DNA of 64,000 nt from Palleniella muris (GTDB lineage: Bacteria > Bacteroidota > Bacteroidia > Bacteroidales > Bacteroidaceae), in the NCBI RefSeq assembly GCF_004792655.1, contig NZ_SRZC01000001.1:62001-126000 (forward strand). The letters are read 5' to 3'. Under the pieces are notes generated by a model. The model searched no databases. It saw only the letters and a program-made list of their open reading frames with translations, and was not told the origin of the DNA. Position 1 is the first letter of the stretch. Each line of letters opens with the position of its first letter. This document shows, piece after piece, positions 32,495 through 42,152 of this stretch. The position numbers were made by a program, and so were the translations under genes.

Positions 32495-34015
32495 ATGGCA
32501 AAGAAAGCACTTTTGATGATTCTCGACGGATGGGGAATCGGCAAGCACAACAATGGTGATGTTATCTTCAACACTCCGACACCTTATCTTGACTATCTCA
32601 CAGCCGTATCGGCTCACTCACAGCTTCAGGCTTCAGGCGAAGATGTAGGTCTGCCTGACGGACAGATGGGCAACTCCGAGGTGGGTCACCTCAACATCGG
32701 TGCCGGACGCATAGTCTATCAGGACCTCGTGAAAATCAACCGCGCATGCGCTGACGGCTCTATATCCCAGAATCCACAGGTTGTGGAGGCTTACAACTAC
32801 GCCAAGGAAAACGGCAAGAAGCTCCACCTTATGGGGCTTGCGTCAAACGGTGGCGTACACTCTTCACTGGACCATCTCTTCAAACTTATTGAGGTAGGCA
32901 AGGAATTCGGACTCTCTCAGCAGACTTTCGTACACTGCTTCATGGACGGCCGTGACACAGACCCTAAGTCAGGCAAGGGCTTCATCGAGCAGATTGACGC
33001 AAAGTGCAAGGAGAACGATGCCAACATAGCATCCATCGTTGGACGTTTCTATGCCATGGACCGTGACAAGCGCTGGGAGCGTGTTAAGGAGGCTTACGAC
33101 CTTATCGTGAACGCTGAGGGCAAGAAGGCTGACGACATGGTGAAGGCTATGCAGGAGTCTTACGATGAAGGCGTTACCGACGAGTTCATCAAGCCTATCA
33201 CAAACGCTGCCGTAAACGGCAAGATTGAGGAGGGCGATGTGGTCATCTTCATCAACTTCCGTAACGACCGTGCAAAAGAACTGACACAGGTGCTCACACA
33301 GCAGGACCTCCCTGAGCAGGGCATGAAGACTATTCCGGGCTTGCAATACTATTGCATGACTCCTTACGACGCAAGTTTCACAGGCGTGAAGATTCTCTTC
33401 CCAAAGGAGAATGTTATGAACACTCTCGGCGAATATCTCTCACAGCAGGGCAAGAAGCAGCTCCACACAGCAGAGACAGAGAAGTATGCTCACGTGACAT
33501 TCTTCTTCAACGGCGGCAGAGAGACTCCTTACGAGGGTGAGGACCGCATACTTGTAGCTTCCCCGAAGGTTGCCACTTACGACCTCAAGCCTGAGATGTC
33601 AGCTTACGAGGTTAAGGATAAACTGTGCGCAGCAATACTCACAGAGCAGTATGATTTCATCGTCGTGAACTTCGCAAATGGCGATATGGTGGGCCATACA
33701 GGCATCTACAACGCCATTGCAAAGGCTGTACACGCTGTTGACAACTGTGTTGAGGATGTCATCGAGACAGCAAAGGCGTGCGGATATGAGGCGATTATCA
33801 TCGCTGACCACGGCAATGCGGACAATGCAATCAACGCTGACGGCACACCAAACACAGCACATTCTCTCAATCCTGTTCCTTTCATCTATGTCACAGACAA
33901 CAACTCTGCGACAGTAAAGGACGGCCGTTTGGCTGACGTTGCTCCTTCTATCCTCCACATCATGGGACTGGAGAAGCCGGCAGACATGACGGGTGAGAAC
34001 CTCATCGTTGACTAA
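32495..34015 (+). CDS. gpmI: 2,3-bisphosphoglycerate-independent phosphoglycerate mutase
   Basis: GpmI interconverts 3- and 2-phosphoglycerate with two metal ions in glycolysis. Starting at 32495 ([16 protein letters not shown]) the protein has 506 residues, the normal size; the upstream frame from 32447 is lysine- and asparagine-rich leader. It shows the metal site LMILDGWG, the phosphorylated Ser in [15 protein letters not shown] (near residue 63), GRDTDPKSG, and the late metal ligands in DHGNAD and HSLNPVPF. It is in the same direction as gyrB and ung, with arrays in both gaps. Confidence 0.96.
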   Translation: MAKKALLMILDGWGIGKHNNGDVIFNTPTPYLDYLTAVSAHSQLQASGEDVGLPDGQMGNSEVGHLNIGAGRIVYQDLVKINRACADGSISQNPQVVEAYNYAKENGKKLHLMGLASNGGVHSSLDHLFKLIEVGKEFGLSQQTFVHCFMDGRDTDPKSGKGFIEQIDAKCKENDANIASIVGRFYAMDRDKRWERVKEAYDLIVNAEGKKADDMVKAMQESYDEGVTDEFIKPITNAAVNGKIEEGDVVIFINFRNDRAKELTQVLTQQDLPEQGMKTIPGLQYYCMTPYDASFTGVKILFPKENVMNTLGEYLSQQGKKQLHTAETEKYAHVTFFFNGGRETPYEGEDRILVASPKVATYDLKPEMSAYEVKDKLCAAILTEQYDFIVVNFANGDMVGHTGIYNAIAKAVHAVDNCVEDVIETAKACGYEAIIIADHGNADNAINADGTPNTAHSLNPVPFIYVTDNNSATVKDGRLADVAPSILHIMGLEKPADMTGENLIVD

Positions 34016-34025
34016 TCGGGCTATG

Positions 34026-34101
34026 GGTTGCAGGTGACAGGTTGTGGGTAGAATTACCAACAGCAGACAAACTGACAACCCAAAACCTGCAACCCAAAAC
34101 C
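34026..34101. repeat. Inverted pair of 7-bp-period arrays (GGTT...AACC) (c)
   Basis: The left arm has GGTT/GGTG/GGTA at 34026, 34033, 34040 and 34047. The right arm has AACC at 34077, 34084, 34091 and 34098. Each arm is in exact 7-base register and the two are inverted, with about 26 bases between, so the transcript can form a long hairpin. It fills the gpmI-ung gap almost completely. Confidence 0.85.
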
Positions 34102-34107
34102 TATTTG

Positions 34108-34806
34108 ATGAAACACATAAACATCGAGCCTTCTTGGCAAGAGAAACTACAGGGTGAGTTTGACAAAGACTACTTTGTCGGACTCACCCGTTTTGTACGC
34201 GAGGAATACAGCCATTACAGATGTTATCCTCCCGGGAACGAGATTTTCAATGCCTTCAACCTCTGTCCTGTTGACAAGGTGAAGGTCGTAATAATAGGGC
34301 AGGACCCATACCATGGTGCAGGTCAGGCGGAAGGTCTGTGCTTTTCTGTCAAGACAGGCATACCGTTGCCACCGTCCCTTGTCAACATTTTCAAAGAGAT
34401 AAAGGACGACATAGGCACCGTTCCACAGATTATAGAGGATGCCAACGGCAGGAAACTCTATGACGGTTCTCTCCGCCGATGGGCGGAACAGGGAGTGTTG
34501 CTCCTCAACGCCACACTGACCGTGCGCGAGCATGTTGCCGCTTCGCACCAGCGGAAAGGATGGGAAGAGTTCACGGATGCCGTCATCGAGACCGTCTCCC
34601 GTGAATGTCCCCATGTTGTCTTCCTGCTTTGGGGCGGCTATGCGCGCAACAAGAAGCGTCTCATCGACCAACAGAAGCACCTCATTCTTGAGTCCGTCCA
34701 CCCCTCTCCCCTCTCCGCCAACCGTGGCGGTTGGTTCGGAAACCGCCATTTCTCCCGTTGCAACGAATGGCTGAAGCAGCAAGGTCTGAAGCCTATACGG
34801 TGGTGA
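34108..34806 (+). CDS. ung: Uracil-DNA glycosylase (family 1)
   Basis: Ung removes uracil from DNA at the start of base-excision repair. The 232-residue protein starts at 34108 ([14 protein letters not shown]); the longer frame from 34042 is encoded by the inverted 7-bp arrays. The water-activating motif is [20 protein letters not shown] (catalytic Asp near residue 73), and there are also [12 protein letters not shown] and the DNA-intercalation loop [13 protein letters not shown] with the catalytic His. A strong hairpin terminator follows the gene. Confidence 0.96.
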   Translation: MKHINIEPSWQEKLQGEFDKDYFVGLTRFVREEYSHYRCYPPGNEIFNAFNLCPVDKVKVVIIGQDPYHGAGQAEGLCFSVKTGIPLPPSLVNIFKEIKDDIGTVPQIIEDANGRKLYDGSLRRWAEQGVLLLNATLTVREHVAASHQRKGWEEFTDAVIETVSRECPHVVFLLWGGYARNKKRLIDQQKHLILESVHPSPLSANRGGWFGNRHFSRCNEWLKQQGLKPIRW

Positions 34807-34830
34807 AAACAGAAATACATTGTAATGGAA

Positions 34831-34871
34831 AAGCATGAAACCGGTCACAAGATGTAACCGGTTTCATGCTT
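34831..34871. terminator. Bidirectional terminator after ung
   Basis: Perfect 15-bp stem AAGCATGAAACCGGT / ACCGGTTTCATGCTT with an 11-base loop, followed by TTTTC on the plus strand. It separates ung from the convergent SpmAB-type gene. Confidence 0.88.
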
Positions 34872-34974
34872 TTCTGGTAATATGTTGTTGGTTTTGGGGC
34901 TACAGTTTTGACCTATACGCCATAGTCTTTCTATTCTTTCCGATGCAGGTTGGCAAGAATATCCATTCAGGAAA

Positions 34975-36207
34975 CTATCCGAAGAACATGTAGCAGATGA
35001 TGATTGCGGCAATGATTCCCGCAAGGTCTGCGGCGAGACCGCAGGTGACAGCGTGGCGGGTCTTGCGTATTCCCACACTGCCGAAATAGACTGCAAGGAT
35101 GTAGAAGGTAGTGTCCGTAGAACCTTGGAAGATACTTGCCAGCCTGCCGACGAAGGAATCCGCGCCATACTGTGTCATCGCATCGACCATCATGCCACGC
35201 GCACCGCTGCCGGAGAGGGGCTTCATGATGGCGGTAGGCAAAGCTCCGACAAATTCTGTGCTGCCTCCGACAGCCTCTATCGTCCATGAAATGCCGCCAA
35301 TAAGCCAATCCATGCCGCCTGAAGCGCGGAAAACACCGATGCCTACAAGTATAGCCACAAGGTACGGAATTATGGTTACAGCGGTCTTAAAGCCTTCTTT
35401 CGCACCCTCAATGAACACATCGTAGACATTGATGCGCTTCCGCATGCCTGCCACAATGAATGTGCAGATGATGGACATGAGGATGACGTTCGCCGCCGTC
35501 CTTGACACAATCTCCATCGTTTCCCTGTCCATCATCGAGAAACCCCATATTATCGCCGACACAGCAAGGCACATAATACCGAGCGCGGAAAGCATGGTGC
35601 GGTTGATGAGGTTTATCTTCTGGAACATCGAAGTCACAATAATGCCGGTCAATGTGGAAAAGAATGTGGCGAGAAGCAAGGGGATAAACACATCAGAAGG
35701 GTTCGCCGCACCGAGCTGTGCACGATAGACCATGATGCTGACCGGTATGAGTGTCAGGCCGGAAGTGTTCAGCACAAGGAACATAATCATAGGATTCGTG
35801 GCGGTGTCCTTCTTCTTGTTCATCGCCTGAAGCTCTCCCATCGCCTTTAGTCCCATAGGAGTGGCGGCATTGTCCAAGCCGAGCATGTTCGCCGCGATGT
35901 TCATAAAGATTGTTCCCGTGACTGGATGTCCCTTGGGAACATCAGGGAACAGACGGCAGAAAACAGGCGAAAGCAAGCAGGCGAGGACATTCACCACGCC
36001 ACCTTTCTCACCGATTTTCATTATTCCGAGCCACAGTGAGAGTGCTCCTGTAAGACCTATAGAGATTTCAAACGCCGTCTTTGCCGACTCGAAAGTGGAG
36101 TCTATGATTGCCGGAAATACGGTTATGTCTCCGAAAAAAATCAGTTTCATGAGTCCTATTGCAAAGGCAATGAGGAAGAATGCGATGAATATGTAATTCA
36201 GAACCAT
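34975..36207 (-). CDS. SpmA-SpmB fusion, nucleoside recognition (Gate) domain membrane protein
   Basis: This 410-residue polytopic membrane protein contains both halves that in Bacillus are separate spore maturation proteins SpmA and SpmB. The first Gate domain (residues 40-210) has ALSLWLGIMKIGEKGG and MLGLDNAATPMGLKAM. The second (240-410) has TIIPYLVAILVGIGVF and the conserved SGSGARGMMVDAM and FQGSTDTTFYILAVYFG. This fusion is common in Bacteroidetes, which do not sporulate; the transported substrate is unknown. It is the last gene of a minus-strand operon with the DUF4230 and flippase genes. Confidence 0.88.
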   Translation of the reverse strand: MVLNYIFIAFFLIAFAIGLMKLIFFGDITVFPAIIDSTFESAKTAFEISIGLTGALSLWLGIMKIGEKGGVVNVLACLLSPVFCRLFPDVPKGHPVTGTIFMNIAANMLGLDNAATPMGLKAMGELQAMNKKKDTATNPMIMFLVLNTSGLTLIPVSIMVYRAQLGAANPSDVFIPLLLATFFSTLTGIIVTSMFQKINLINRTMLSALGIMCLAVSAIIWGFSMMDRETMEIVSRTAANVILMSIICTFIVAGMRKRINVYDVFIEGAKEGFKTAVTIIPYLVAILVGIGVFRASGGMDWLIGGISWTIEAVGGSTEFVGALPTAIMKPLSGSGARGMMVDAMTQYGADSFVGRLASIFQGSTDTTFYILAVYFGSVGIRKTRHAVTCGLAADLAGIIAAIIICYMFFG

Positions 36208-36251
36208 GTTTTTTTTACCTGTTGTTTACTGTTTTCCACGGCACGGGAGTC

Positions 36252-36851
36252 CTATCTGAACTCCACGACCACTGTCTCGTAGCCTATGGCACGGAAGCGT
36301 TCCGACATCCTGTCCGTGGCGAGACGGCGCGCATCGGACACCACACGGGGAGTCACGGCAGTTTGTATCATCTTGCTTTTCGCACGCTCCAGCATCGCCT
36401 TCTTGATTGATTTGTCCGCCTCGATGTCATCATTCTCCGACAGGACAAGCACCGTACGGCTCTCGTCTATGAAGTTTGAGTCCAGCAGACAAATGTCCGG
36501 CAGCGTCAAGCGGACGGTGTCTTTCGTGCGCACACACCAGTCTTCCGGCAGCTTCTGCATATCCATACCGACGGAAAGCCTGCCATAATAGCGTCTCTGC
36601 AGCTTGTCGTTGACAAATCCGAGCCAACGCTTCACGACGGTGTCCACCTGCACATTAGTGTCAACATAGGTCAGTTCCCACTGCCCTATGGAGCGTATGG
36701 AGTCCATCACCGCCTTTGTCTGCTCCACCCTCTCCTCTTGTGAGGTGGAGATTCCGGTGTCTTTCAGCATCCATTTCATGCCGAACCACAGCACGGCAAG
36801 CAGCACAACGGCTGTCAAAGCCATGTACAAGTATTGCTTCAGTATGTTCAT
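36252..36851 (-). CDS. Membrane-anchored DUF4230-like protein
   Basis: This is a 199-residue protein with one N-terminal membrane helix (MALTAVVLLAVLWFGMKWML, residues 10-29) and an extracytoplasmic remainder. The segment SIGQWELTYVDTNVQVDTVV followed by a beta-rich stretch and KLPEDWCVRTKDTVRLTLPD is what I associate with the DUF4230 family. The C-terminal helix is rich in Arg and Lys (AKSKMIQTAVTPRVVSDARR). Function unknown. Its first four bases overlap the stop of the flippase gene, so they are translationally coupled. Confidence 0.6.
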   Translation of the reverse strand: MNILKQYLYMALTAVVLLAVLWFGMKWMLKDTGISTSQEERVEQTKAVMDSIRSIGQWELTYVDTNVQVDTVVKRWLGFVNDKLQRRYYGRLSVGMDMQKLPEDWCVRTKDTVRLTLPDICLLDSNFIDESRTVLVLSENDDIEADKSIKKAMLERAKSKMIQTAVTPRVVSDARRLATDRMSERFRAIGYETVVVEFR

Positions 36852-38308
36852 TTCTTCAAGTGTAAGCGTTTAAGTATCGGACCGAGTGGCAGGTCATAGT
36901 GCACTACATGTGCCACAAAAAGGAATATCACGCTGGTGTTCACAGCAAGTGCGCCAACGGTCGGCAGATTGCTGTTGCTCCATTCTATTGCAAGATAGAA
37001 CAGTATCGTTATCAGAATGTACACCGTTATGCTGCCCATAGGATAAGCGATAGGGTTCTTTCTCTGTCCTACGATGTAGGAAAGCACCATCGCCGTGCCA
37101 TAGCCGGCAAAGCCTCCCCATGCGCAAGCCATGTATCCGTACTCCGGAACAAAGAGGATGTTCACCGCCACAAGCACCGCACAGCCGGCGAATGAGAACC
37201 ATGCGCCCCAGATAGTCTTGTCGATGAGCTTGTACCAGAAGGAGAGATTGAAGTAGATTCCCATCATTATCTCCGCCGCCATGACAATAGGAATGGTCTG
37301 AAGTCCGGCATGATAGTCGCTGCGCACTATGTGTTTCAGGATGTTCAGATAACCCATGACACAGAGGAAGGCAAAGAGCGTGAAGATGAGGAAATACTTC
37401 ATCGCCACGGCATAGTACTCCTTGGAGTCCTTGTCCTTAGCCTTTGCAAAGACAATCGGCTCATAAGCGTAGCGGAAAGCTTGGGTTATCATCGCCATAA
37501 TCATAGCCACCTTGACACACGCGCCATAGACTCCGAGTTCCACCTGCGCTTCCGCCATGGTGTGGATGCTGGTCCTTGTGTACGCCCATGGGAATATCAT
37601 CTTGTCGAAAGCCTGGTTGAGTATGCCGGCAATGCCTAACACAAGGATTGGCCATGAGTAGGAAAGCATCCGCCTGAGCAGTGAGAAGTCAAACCGCCAC
37701 TTTATCGCTAACAGTTCAGGAATGAAGAAGAAGGTTATCAGGGCGGTGCATACGAGGTTCAGGGAGAAGACGTAATAGACATCATCCTTGCCGAGAACGA
37801 CGAAATAAAGCAGGTTTAGTCCTATGTTCATGATGATGAACAGGAGTTTCAGGGCTGCGAACTTGAGTGCCTTTTTCTTATAACGGAGGAACGAAAACGG
37901 TATTGCCTGAACGGCATCGAGCGCAACCGTGGCAGCCATAAGCAGCACGTATGCGTGGTGGTCGGCATAACCGAGCCATTCGCACAGTGGCGTTGCGAAA
38001 CCGAACACTCCGAGAAGGAACACCGCAGTGAGCGCTCCGACAATGCCCATGGTGGTGGAGAACACTGTGTCAGGGTTCTCTCCGTCCTTGTTGGCGAAGC
38101 GGAAGAAGGTTGTCTCCATGCCGAAAGTGAGGATGACAAGTATCAGTGCGGTGTAGGCATAGAGGTTTGTCACCACGCCATATCCGCCGCTTGACGCTGC
38201 GATGACATGGGTGTAGAGCGGCACAAGGAGGTAGTTGAGGAATCTGCCCACTATGCTGCTCAAGCCGTAGATGGCTGTGTCTTTTGCTAAAGAAGCGAGT
38301 TTTGACAT
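36848..38308 (-). CDS. Oligosaccharide flippase (polysaccharide biosynthesis/MATE-MOP superfamily)
   Basis: This 486-residue membrane protein with about fourteen helices is of the MOP exporter superfamily (Wzx-like). It has the family opening LAKDTAIYGLSSIVGRFLNYLLVPLYTHV in pieces from residue 6, FGMETTFFRFANKDG, and GIAGILNQAFDKMIFPW in the middle. Such proteins flip lipid-linked sugars across the inner membrane. The start at 38308 (MSKLASLAKDT) is preferred; the frame from 38353 extends into the 10-bp array. It is downstream of sufB after that array and upstream of the DUF4230 gene. No glycosyltransferases lie near, so the substrate cannot be inferred. Confidence 0.85.
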   Translation of the reverse strand: MSKLASLAKDTAIYGLSSIVGRFLNYLLVPLYTHVIAASSGGYGVVTNLYAYTALILVILTFGMETTFFRFANKDGENPDTVFSTTMGIVGALTAVFLLGVFGFATPLCEWLGYADHHAYVLLMAATVALDAVQAIPFSFLRYKKKALKFAALKLLFIIMNIGLNLLYFVVLGKDDVYYVFSLNLVCTALITFFFIPELLAIKWRFDFSLLRRMLSYSWPILVLGIAGILNQAFDKMIFPWAYTRTSIHTMAEAQVELGVYGACVKVAMIMAMITQAFRYAYEPIVFAKAKDKDSKEYYAVAMKYFLIFTLFAFLCVMGYLNILKHIVRSDYHAGLQTIPIVMAAEIMMGIYFNLSFWYKLIDKTIWGAWFSFAGCAVLVAVNILFVPEYGYMACAWGGFAGYGTAMVLSYIVGQRKNPIAYPMGSITVYILITILFYLAIEWSNSNLPTVGALAVNTSVIFLFVAHVVHYDLPLGPILKRLHLKK

Positions 38309-38330
38309 TTTGGTTTTGTTGTTGTTGCGG

Positions 38331-38405
38331 CATGATGTATCATGATGCAACATGAGAAATCAGTATTAATCATGATGAACCATGAGACGACATGATTCAT
38401 CATGA
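38331..38405. repeat. 10-bp-period TCATGA array (b), eight positions
   Basis: CATGA at 38331, 38341, 38351, 38371, 38381, 38391 and 38401 with one decayed position at 38361 (CAGTA): exact 10-base register over 75 bases. Lies between sufB and the flippase gene. Confidence 0.9.
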
Positions 38406-38425
38406 CAAAGCAACAGTAGTCTTCC

Positions 38426-39877
38426 CTATCCTACCGAACCTTCGAGCGACACGGAAAGGAGCTTCTGCGCCTCCACTGCGAACTCCATAGGCAGCTTGTT
38501 GAGCACCTCCTTGGCATAGCCGTTGACGATAAGTCCCACCGCCTGCTCCATCGGGATGCCGCGCTGCTGGCAGTAGAAGAGCTGGTCCTCGCTGATCTTC
38601 GATGTCGTCGCCTCATGCTCAAAGATAGCGGTGTCGTTGCGCACATCCATGTATGGGAAAGTGTGCGCCCCGCATTCCGAACCGAGAAGCAGGGAGTCGC
38701 AGGAAGAATAGTTGCGTGCATTGTCCGCCTTGGATGTCGCACGGACAAGTCCGCGGTAAGAGTTCTGCGAATGGCCGGCGGAGATTCCCTTGGAGATGAT
38801 TGTCGATTTCGTGTTCTTTCCCATGTGAATCATCTTCGTCCCGGTGTCCGCCTCCTGGTAGTTGTTTGTCACCGCAACGGAATAGAACTCCGCAACAGAG
38901 TCGTCACCGCGCAGGATGCACGACGGATATTTCCACGTTATGGCAGAGCCGGTCTCCACCTGAGTCCACGAAAGTTTGCTGCCCGCGCCGCGGAGGTCTC
39001 CGCGCTTGGTCACAAGATTGAGCACACCGCCCTTTCCGTTCTCGTCACCGGGATACCAGTTCTGCACGGTGGAGTACTTCACCTCTGCCTTTTCCTTCAC
39101 GATAATCTCGACGATGGCGGCGTGGAGCTGGTTCTCGTCACGCATCGGTGCCGTACATCCCTCAAGATAAGAGACATAGGACTCGTCATCGGCGATAATC
39201 AGTGTGCGCTCAAACTGTCCCGTGTTTCTTGCGTTGATACGGAAATAGGAGCTGAGTTCCATGGGGCAGCGCACACCCTTCGGTATGTAGACGAACGAGC
39301 CGTCGCTGAACACTGCCGAGTTGAGGGCGGCGAAATAGTTGTCGCGGTAAGGTACAACGCTGCCGAGATACTCACGGACGAGGTCGGGATGCTCCTTGAC
39401 AGCCTCGCCGATGGACATGAAGATGATGCCCTTCTCCTTGAGTTTCTCCTTGAAGGTGGTCTTCACAGAGACAGAGTCCATTATGGCATCCACCGCCACA
39501 CCGCTCAGTGCGAGGCGTTCCTCCAACGGGATTCCCAGTTTGTCGAATGTCTTCATGAGCTCCGGGTCGATGTCGTCCAGGGTCTTGACCTTGCTCTCCT
39601 TCTTCGCCATAGGGTCGGCATAGTAGGAGATTGCCTGATAGTCTATCTCCGGCACAGTGACGTGTGCCCATGTCGGCTGCTCCATTTTCTCCCAGTGGCG
39701 GTAAGCCTCAAGACGGAAATCGAGCAGCCATTGCGGCTCACCCTTCTTGGCTGAAATGAGGCGCACGACATCCTCATTGAGTCCGACGGGTATTATCTCG
39801 GTATGCACATCGGTGGTGAAGCCGTATTCATATTTCTGTTCAGCCACCTGACGCACAAATTCGTTCTTCTCTGCCAT
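38426..39877 (-). CDS. sufB: Fe-S cluster assembly scaffold SufB
   Basis: SufB is the scaffold subunit of the SufBCD complex, which assembles iron-sulfur clusters in the cytoplasm. The 483-residue protein shows the family features [40 protein letters not shown] in segments, [40 protein letters not shown], and the C-terminal [20 protein letters not shown]. Its length is normal. sufC and sufD, which usually follow directly, are absent: the next gene downstream is a flippase beyond a repeat array. The gene is intact, so partners are expected elsewhere in the genome. Confidence 0.95.
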   Translation of the reverse strand: MAEKNEFVRQVAEQKYEYGFTTDVHTEIIPVGLNEDVVRLISAKKGEPQWLLDFRLEAYRHWEKMEQPTWAHVTVPEIDYQAISYYADPMAKKESKVKTLDDIDPELMKTFDKLGIPLEERLALSGVAVDAIMDSVSVKTTFKEKLKEKGIIFMSIGEAVKEHPDLVREYLGSVVPYRDNYFAALNSAVFSDGSFVYIPKGVRCPMELSSYFRINARNTGQFERTLIIADDESYVSYLEGCTAPMRDENQLHAAIVEIIVKEKAEVKYSTVQNWYPGDENGKGGVLNLVTKRGDLRGAGSKLSWTQVETGSAITWKYPSCILRGDDSVAEFYSVAVTNNYQEADTGTKMIHMGKNTKSTIISKGISAGHSQNSYRGLVRATSKADNARNYSSCDSLLLGSECGAHTFPYMDVRNDTAIFEHEATTSKISEDQLFYCQQRGIPMEQAVGLIVNGYAKEVLNKLPMEFAVEAQKLLSVSLEGSVG

Positions 39878-39936
39878 AATCTTTATATAGAGTATCTTTT
39901 ATTCTTTTGTTTTTCAATGAGTTACAAAGTACTTGC

Positions 39937-40038
39937 GAAAGGTATCACTTTACCCTGCAAAAGGTATCACTTTACCCTGCAAAAGGTATCACTTTATTGG
40001 TCAAAAGATAACCTTTCGTATGGTAAAGTGTTACCTTT
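39937..40038. repeat. 22-bp-period array 4 (five units)
   Basis: Units begin at 39937, 39959, 39981, 40003 and 40025, exactly 22 bases apart. The first three are nearly identical (GAAAGGTATCACTTT, then AAAAGGTATCACTTT twice, each with spacer ACCCTGC or ATTGGTC). The last two are AAAAGATAACCTTT and AAAGTGTTACCTTT. Lies between the DUF3109 gene and sufB. The near identity of neighbours suggests recent local unit duplication. Confidence 0.9.
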
Positions 40039-40071
40039 CATTTTCCACTCCCCATTCCTTCATTATTGGCA

Positions 40072-40686
40072 TCATGAGGAAAAGCCCTGCGCTTTCAGTT
40101 CGTCCGCCACGGTACAAAGCTCATCGTACCACTCTTTCCCGAAGCGTCGGATGAGCGGTTCCTTAAGGAACTTGTACAAAGGCATGTGCAGTTCCCTGCC
40201 TTTCTTTATGCCGGCCTTGCAGATGTCCCACCGGTGGTAGTTCAGACCGACAGTGCCGTTGCCGAACTCCTTCACGCGGATGGGGTAAAGCGCACAGGAA
40301 ACGGGCTTGCACCATGACGTTTTCCCTGCACGGAAAGCCTTCTCCGTGGCGCAGAGGCAGCAGCCTTTGACTGTGCAACCGCCAAGGTCGAGGTCGTCAT
40401 AATAGGTGAAGACACAGTCCTTTCCGTTGACAATGCTTGTCACAAGGTCACCCTCGCGGTCGGTGTATGCCACGCCCTGCTTGTCAATCGTAGCCTGCGC
40501 ATTGGCGGAAAGGTCATGCCACACTGTGTCAAGAACGTCCTCGAGGTTGGCTATTTCGTCAAGGGTGACCGGCGCACCGGCGTCGCCCTCGATGCAGCAT
40601 TGCCCTTTGCAGGCCTCGAGGTCGCAACAGAATTCCTCGGTAATGATGTCCGTCGAGACGAGTATTCCTTGTATTTCGATTATCAT
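40072..40686 (-). CDS. DUF3109 family cysteine-rich protein
   Basis: This 204-residue soluble protein has an unusually high number of cysteines, recognised as DUF3109 (related to YkgJ-type Zn/Fe binding proteins). Cys-containing motifs: FCCDLEACKGQCCIEGDAGA (residues 19-38), GKDCVF, GGCTVKGCCLCATEKA, SWCKPVSCALYPIRV and RWDICKAG. The spacing suggests a metal or Fe-S cluster site. The biochemical function is unknown. It lies between ftsZ and sufB on the same strand; proximity to sufB would suit a metal-cluster protein (inference). Confidence 0.85.
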   Translation of the reverse strand: MIIEIQGILVSTDIITEEFCCDLEACKGQCCIEGDAGAPVTLDEIANLEDVLDTVWHDLSANAQATIDKQGVAYTDREGDLVTSIVNGKDCVFTYYDDLDLGGCTVKGCCLCATEKAFRAGKTSWCKPVSCALYPIRVKEFGNGTVGLNYHRWDICKAGIKKGRELHMPLYKFLKEPLIRRFGKEWYDELCTVADELKAQGFSS

Positions 40687-40701
40687 GCTTTGTTCCCATA
40701 G

Positions 40702-40738
40702 ACGGTCTGCAAACGCTTCTCCGCGTCTGCAAGACCGT
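40702..40738. terminator. Hairpin between ftsZ and the DUF3109 gene
   Basis: ACGGTCT-GCAAACGC and GCGTCTGCA-AGACCGT pair imperfectly around TTCTCC. It lies at the end of the division cluster. No T-run follows on the minus strand, so it may be a pausing or processing hairpin instead of a complete terminator. Confidence 0.5.
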
Positions 40739-40764
40739 AAGTTATATGACTGTTTTCCTATGTC

Positions 40765-42099
40765 TTACGTGAAGCTGATTACCTTCACTTTGTCCGCTCC
40801 ATGTTCACCGCCGGACAAGTCGTCACGGCGCGGTGCGCCTGTCGACTGGCTGATGAGGTCACTGAGCTGCTGGCGTGTGCGCTTAGCGGTAGGAGTGTTC
40901 TCCACGGCGTCGATGATTGTGTCGTTGTCCAAGTCCTCTGCGTTGAAGATATAGACATTGGCGGCACGGCGAACGAACTTGTTGTCGGTGTCGCCATAGT
41001 ACTTGCGGCGGCGTTCATCCTTCTTCGCCTCAGCCTCAGCCCTGGCGGCTTCGGCGATAGCCTCTTCCTGGTCCTGCTTCTTGACACGTTCGGAGAGTCC
41101 GTCAACGGAGGAGATGCCGAAGCCTGTGGCAAGGATTGTGACCTTGACCTTGTCGCCAAGTTCCGGGTCGCTGAACAGTCCCCACTTGGTCTCTATCTCA
41201 TCGCTGAAGCCGTCCATGAAGTCATTGACGTCGTTCATCTCGTCCATCATCAGTCCCTGAGCGTTCTTTTCGGCAGAGGAATAGATGGCGAGGAGGATTT
41301 TCTTTGAGTTGAAAATGTCCTTGTTGTTGAGCAGTGGGGAGTCGAGAGCGTCACGGATGGCGTTCTTGACACGACCTTCGCCTTCGCCATAGCCTGTGGA
41401 CATGATTGCCACACCGCCGTCCTTGAGGACTGTCTTGACATCGTTGAAGTCAAGGTTGATTATGCCGTGCTCGGTGATAATCTCTGCAATGGACTTCGCG
41501 GCGATAGAGAGAGTGTCGTCAGCCTTGCCGAATGCCTGCATGATAGGCAGGTCAGGATAGATTTGGAGCAGGCGCTGGTTGTTGATAACAAGCAGCGCAT
41601 CGACATTGTTTGCTATCTCTTCCACACCGTTAAGAGCCTGGTCAATCTTCTTCCTGCCCTCAAACTGGAACGGGATGGTCACGATACCGACGGTCAGGAT
41701 GCCCTGTGCCTTGGACTCGCGTGCAATGACAGGAGCGGCACCTGTGCCTGTTCCGCCGCCCATTCCTGCGGTGATGAATGTCATTTTAGTACCGTCGGAG
41801 AGCATGTTGCGCACGGCGTCGATGGTTTCCTCTGCCGCCTCGCGGGCACGTGCAGGGCGGTTGCCGGCACCGAGTCCCTCGTTGCCGAGCTGCAGCTTCA
41901 CCGGTACGGGGGAATCATTGAGAGCCTGTGCGTCAGTGTTGCAGAGCACGAAGGACACGTCATGTATGCCTTCACGGTACATGTGGTTGACAGCATTGCC
42001 GCCGCCACCGCCTACACCGATGACTTTTATTATGCTGTGCTTTTTCTCCGGAGCACCGAAATCCACGAGATTGGATAATGTATTGTTGTTGTCTGCCAT
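40765..42099 (-). CDS. ftsZ: Cell division protein FtsZ
   Basis: FtsZ is the tubulin-like GTPase that forms the cytokinetic ring. The 444-residue protein has GVGGGGGNAVNHM near residue 28, the tubulin signature GGGTGTGAAP near residue 115, the synergy-loop-type NLDFNDVKTVL, and an FtsZ C-terminal domain to about residue 325. A charged linker (DQEEAIAEAARAEAEAKKDERRRKYYG) follows, then a tail with NAEDLDNDTIIDAVENTPTA. That conserved tail, not the proteobacterial type, is probably the site for FtsA. It is the last gene of the division and cell wall cluster. Confidence 0.97.
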   Translation of the reverse strand: MADNNNTLSNLVDFGAPEKKHSIIKVIGVGGGGGNAVNHMYREGIHDVSFVLCNTDAQALNDSPVPVKLQLGNEGLGAGNRPARAREAAEETIDAVRNMLSDGTKMTFITAGMGGGTGTGAAPVIARESKAQGILTVGIVTIPFQFEGRKKIDQALNGVEEIANNVDALLVINNQRLLQIYPDLPIMQAFGKADDTLSIAAKSIAEIITEHGIINLDFNDVKTVLKDGGVAIMSTGYGEGEGRVKNAIRDALDSPLLNNKDIFNSKKILLAIYSSAEKNAQGLMMDEMNDVNDFMDGFSDEIETKWGLFSDPELGDKVKVTILATGFGISSVDGLSERVKKQDQEEAIAEAARAEAEAKKDERRRKYYGDTDNKFVRRAANVYIFNAEDLDNDTIIDAVENTPTAKRTRQQLSDLISQSTGAPRRDDLSGGEHGADKVKVISFT

Positions 42100-42152
42100 A
42101 AATTACTGTTCTTTTTTTACGTTTCAATATTGGTCGTTCTTATTCTCCGGTG

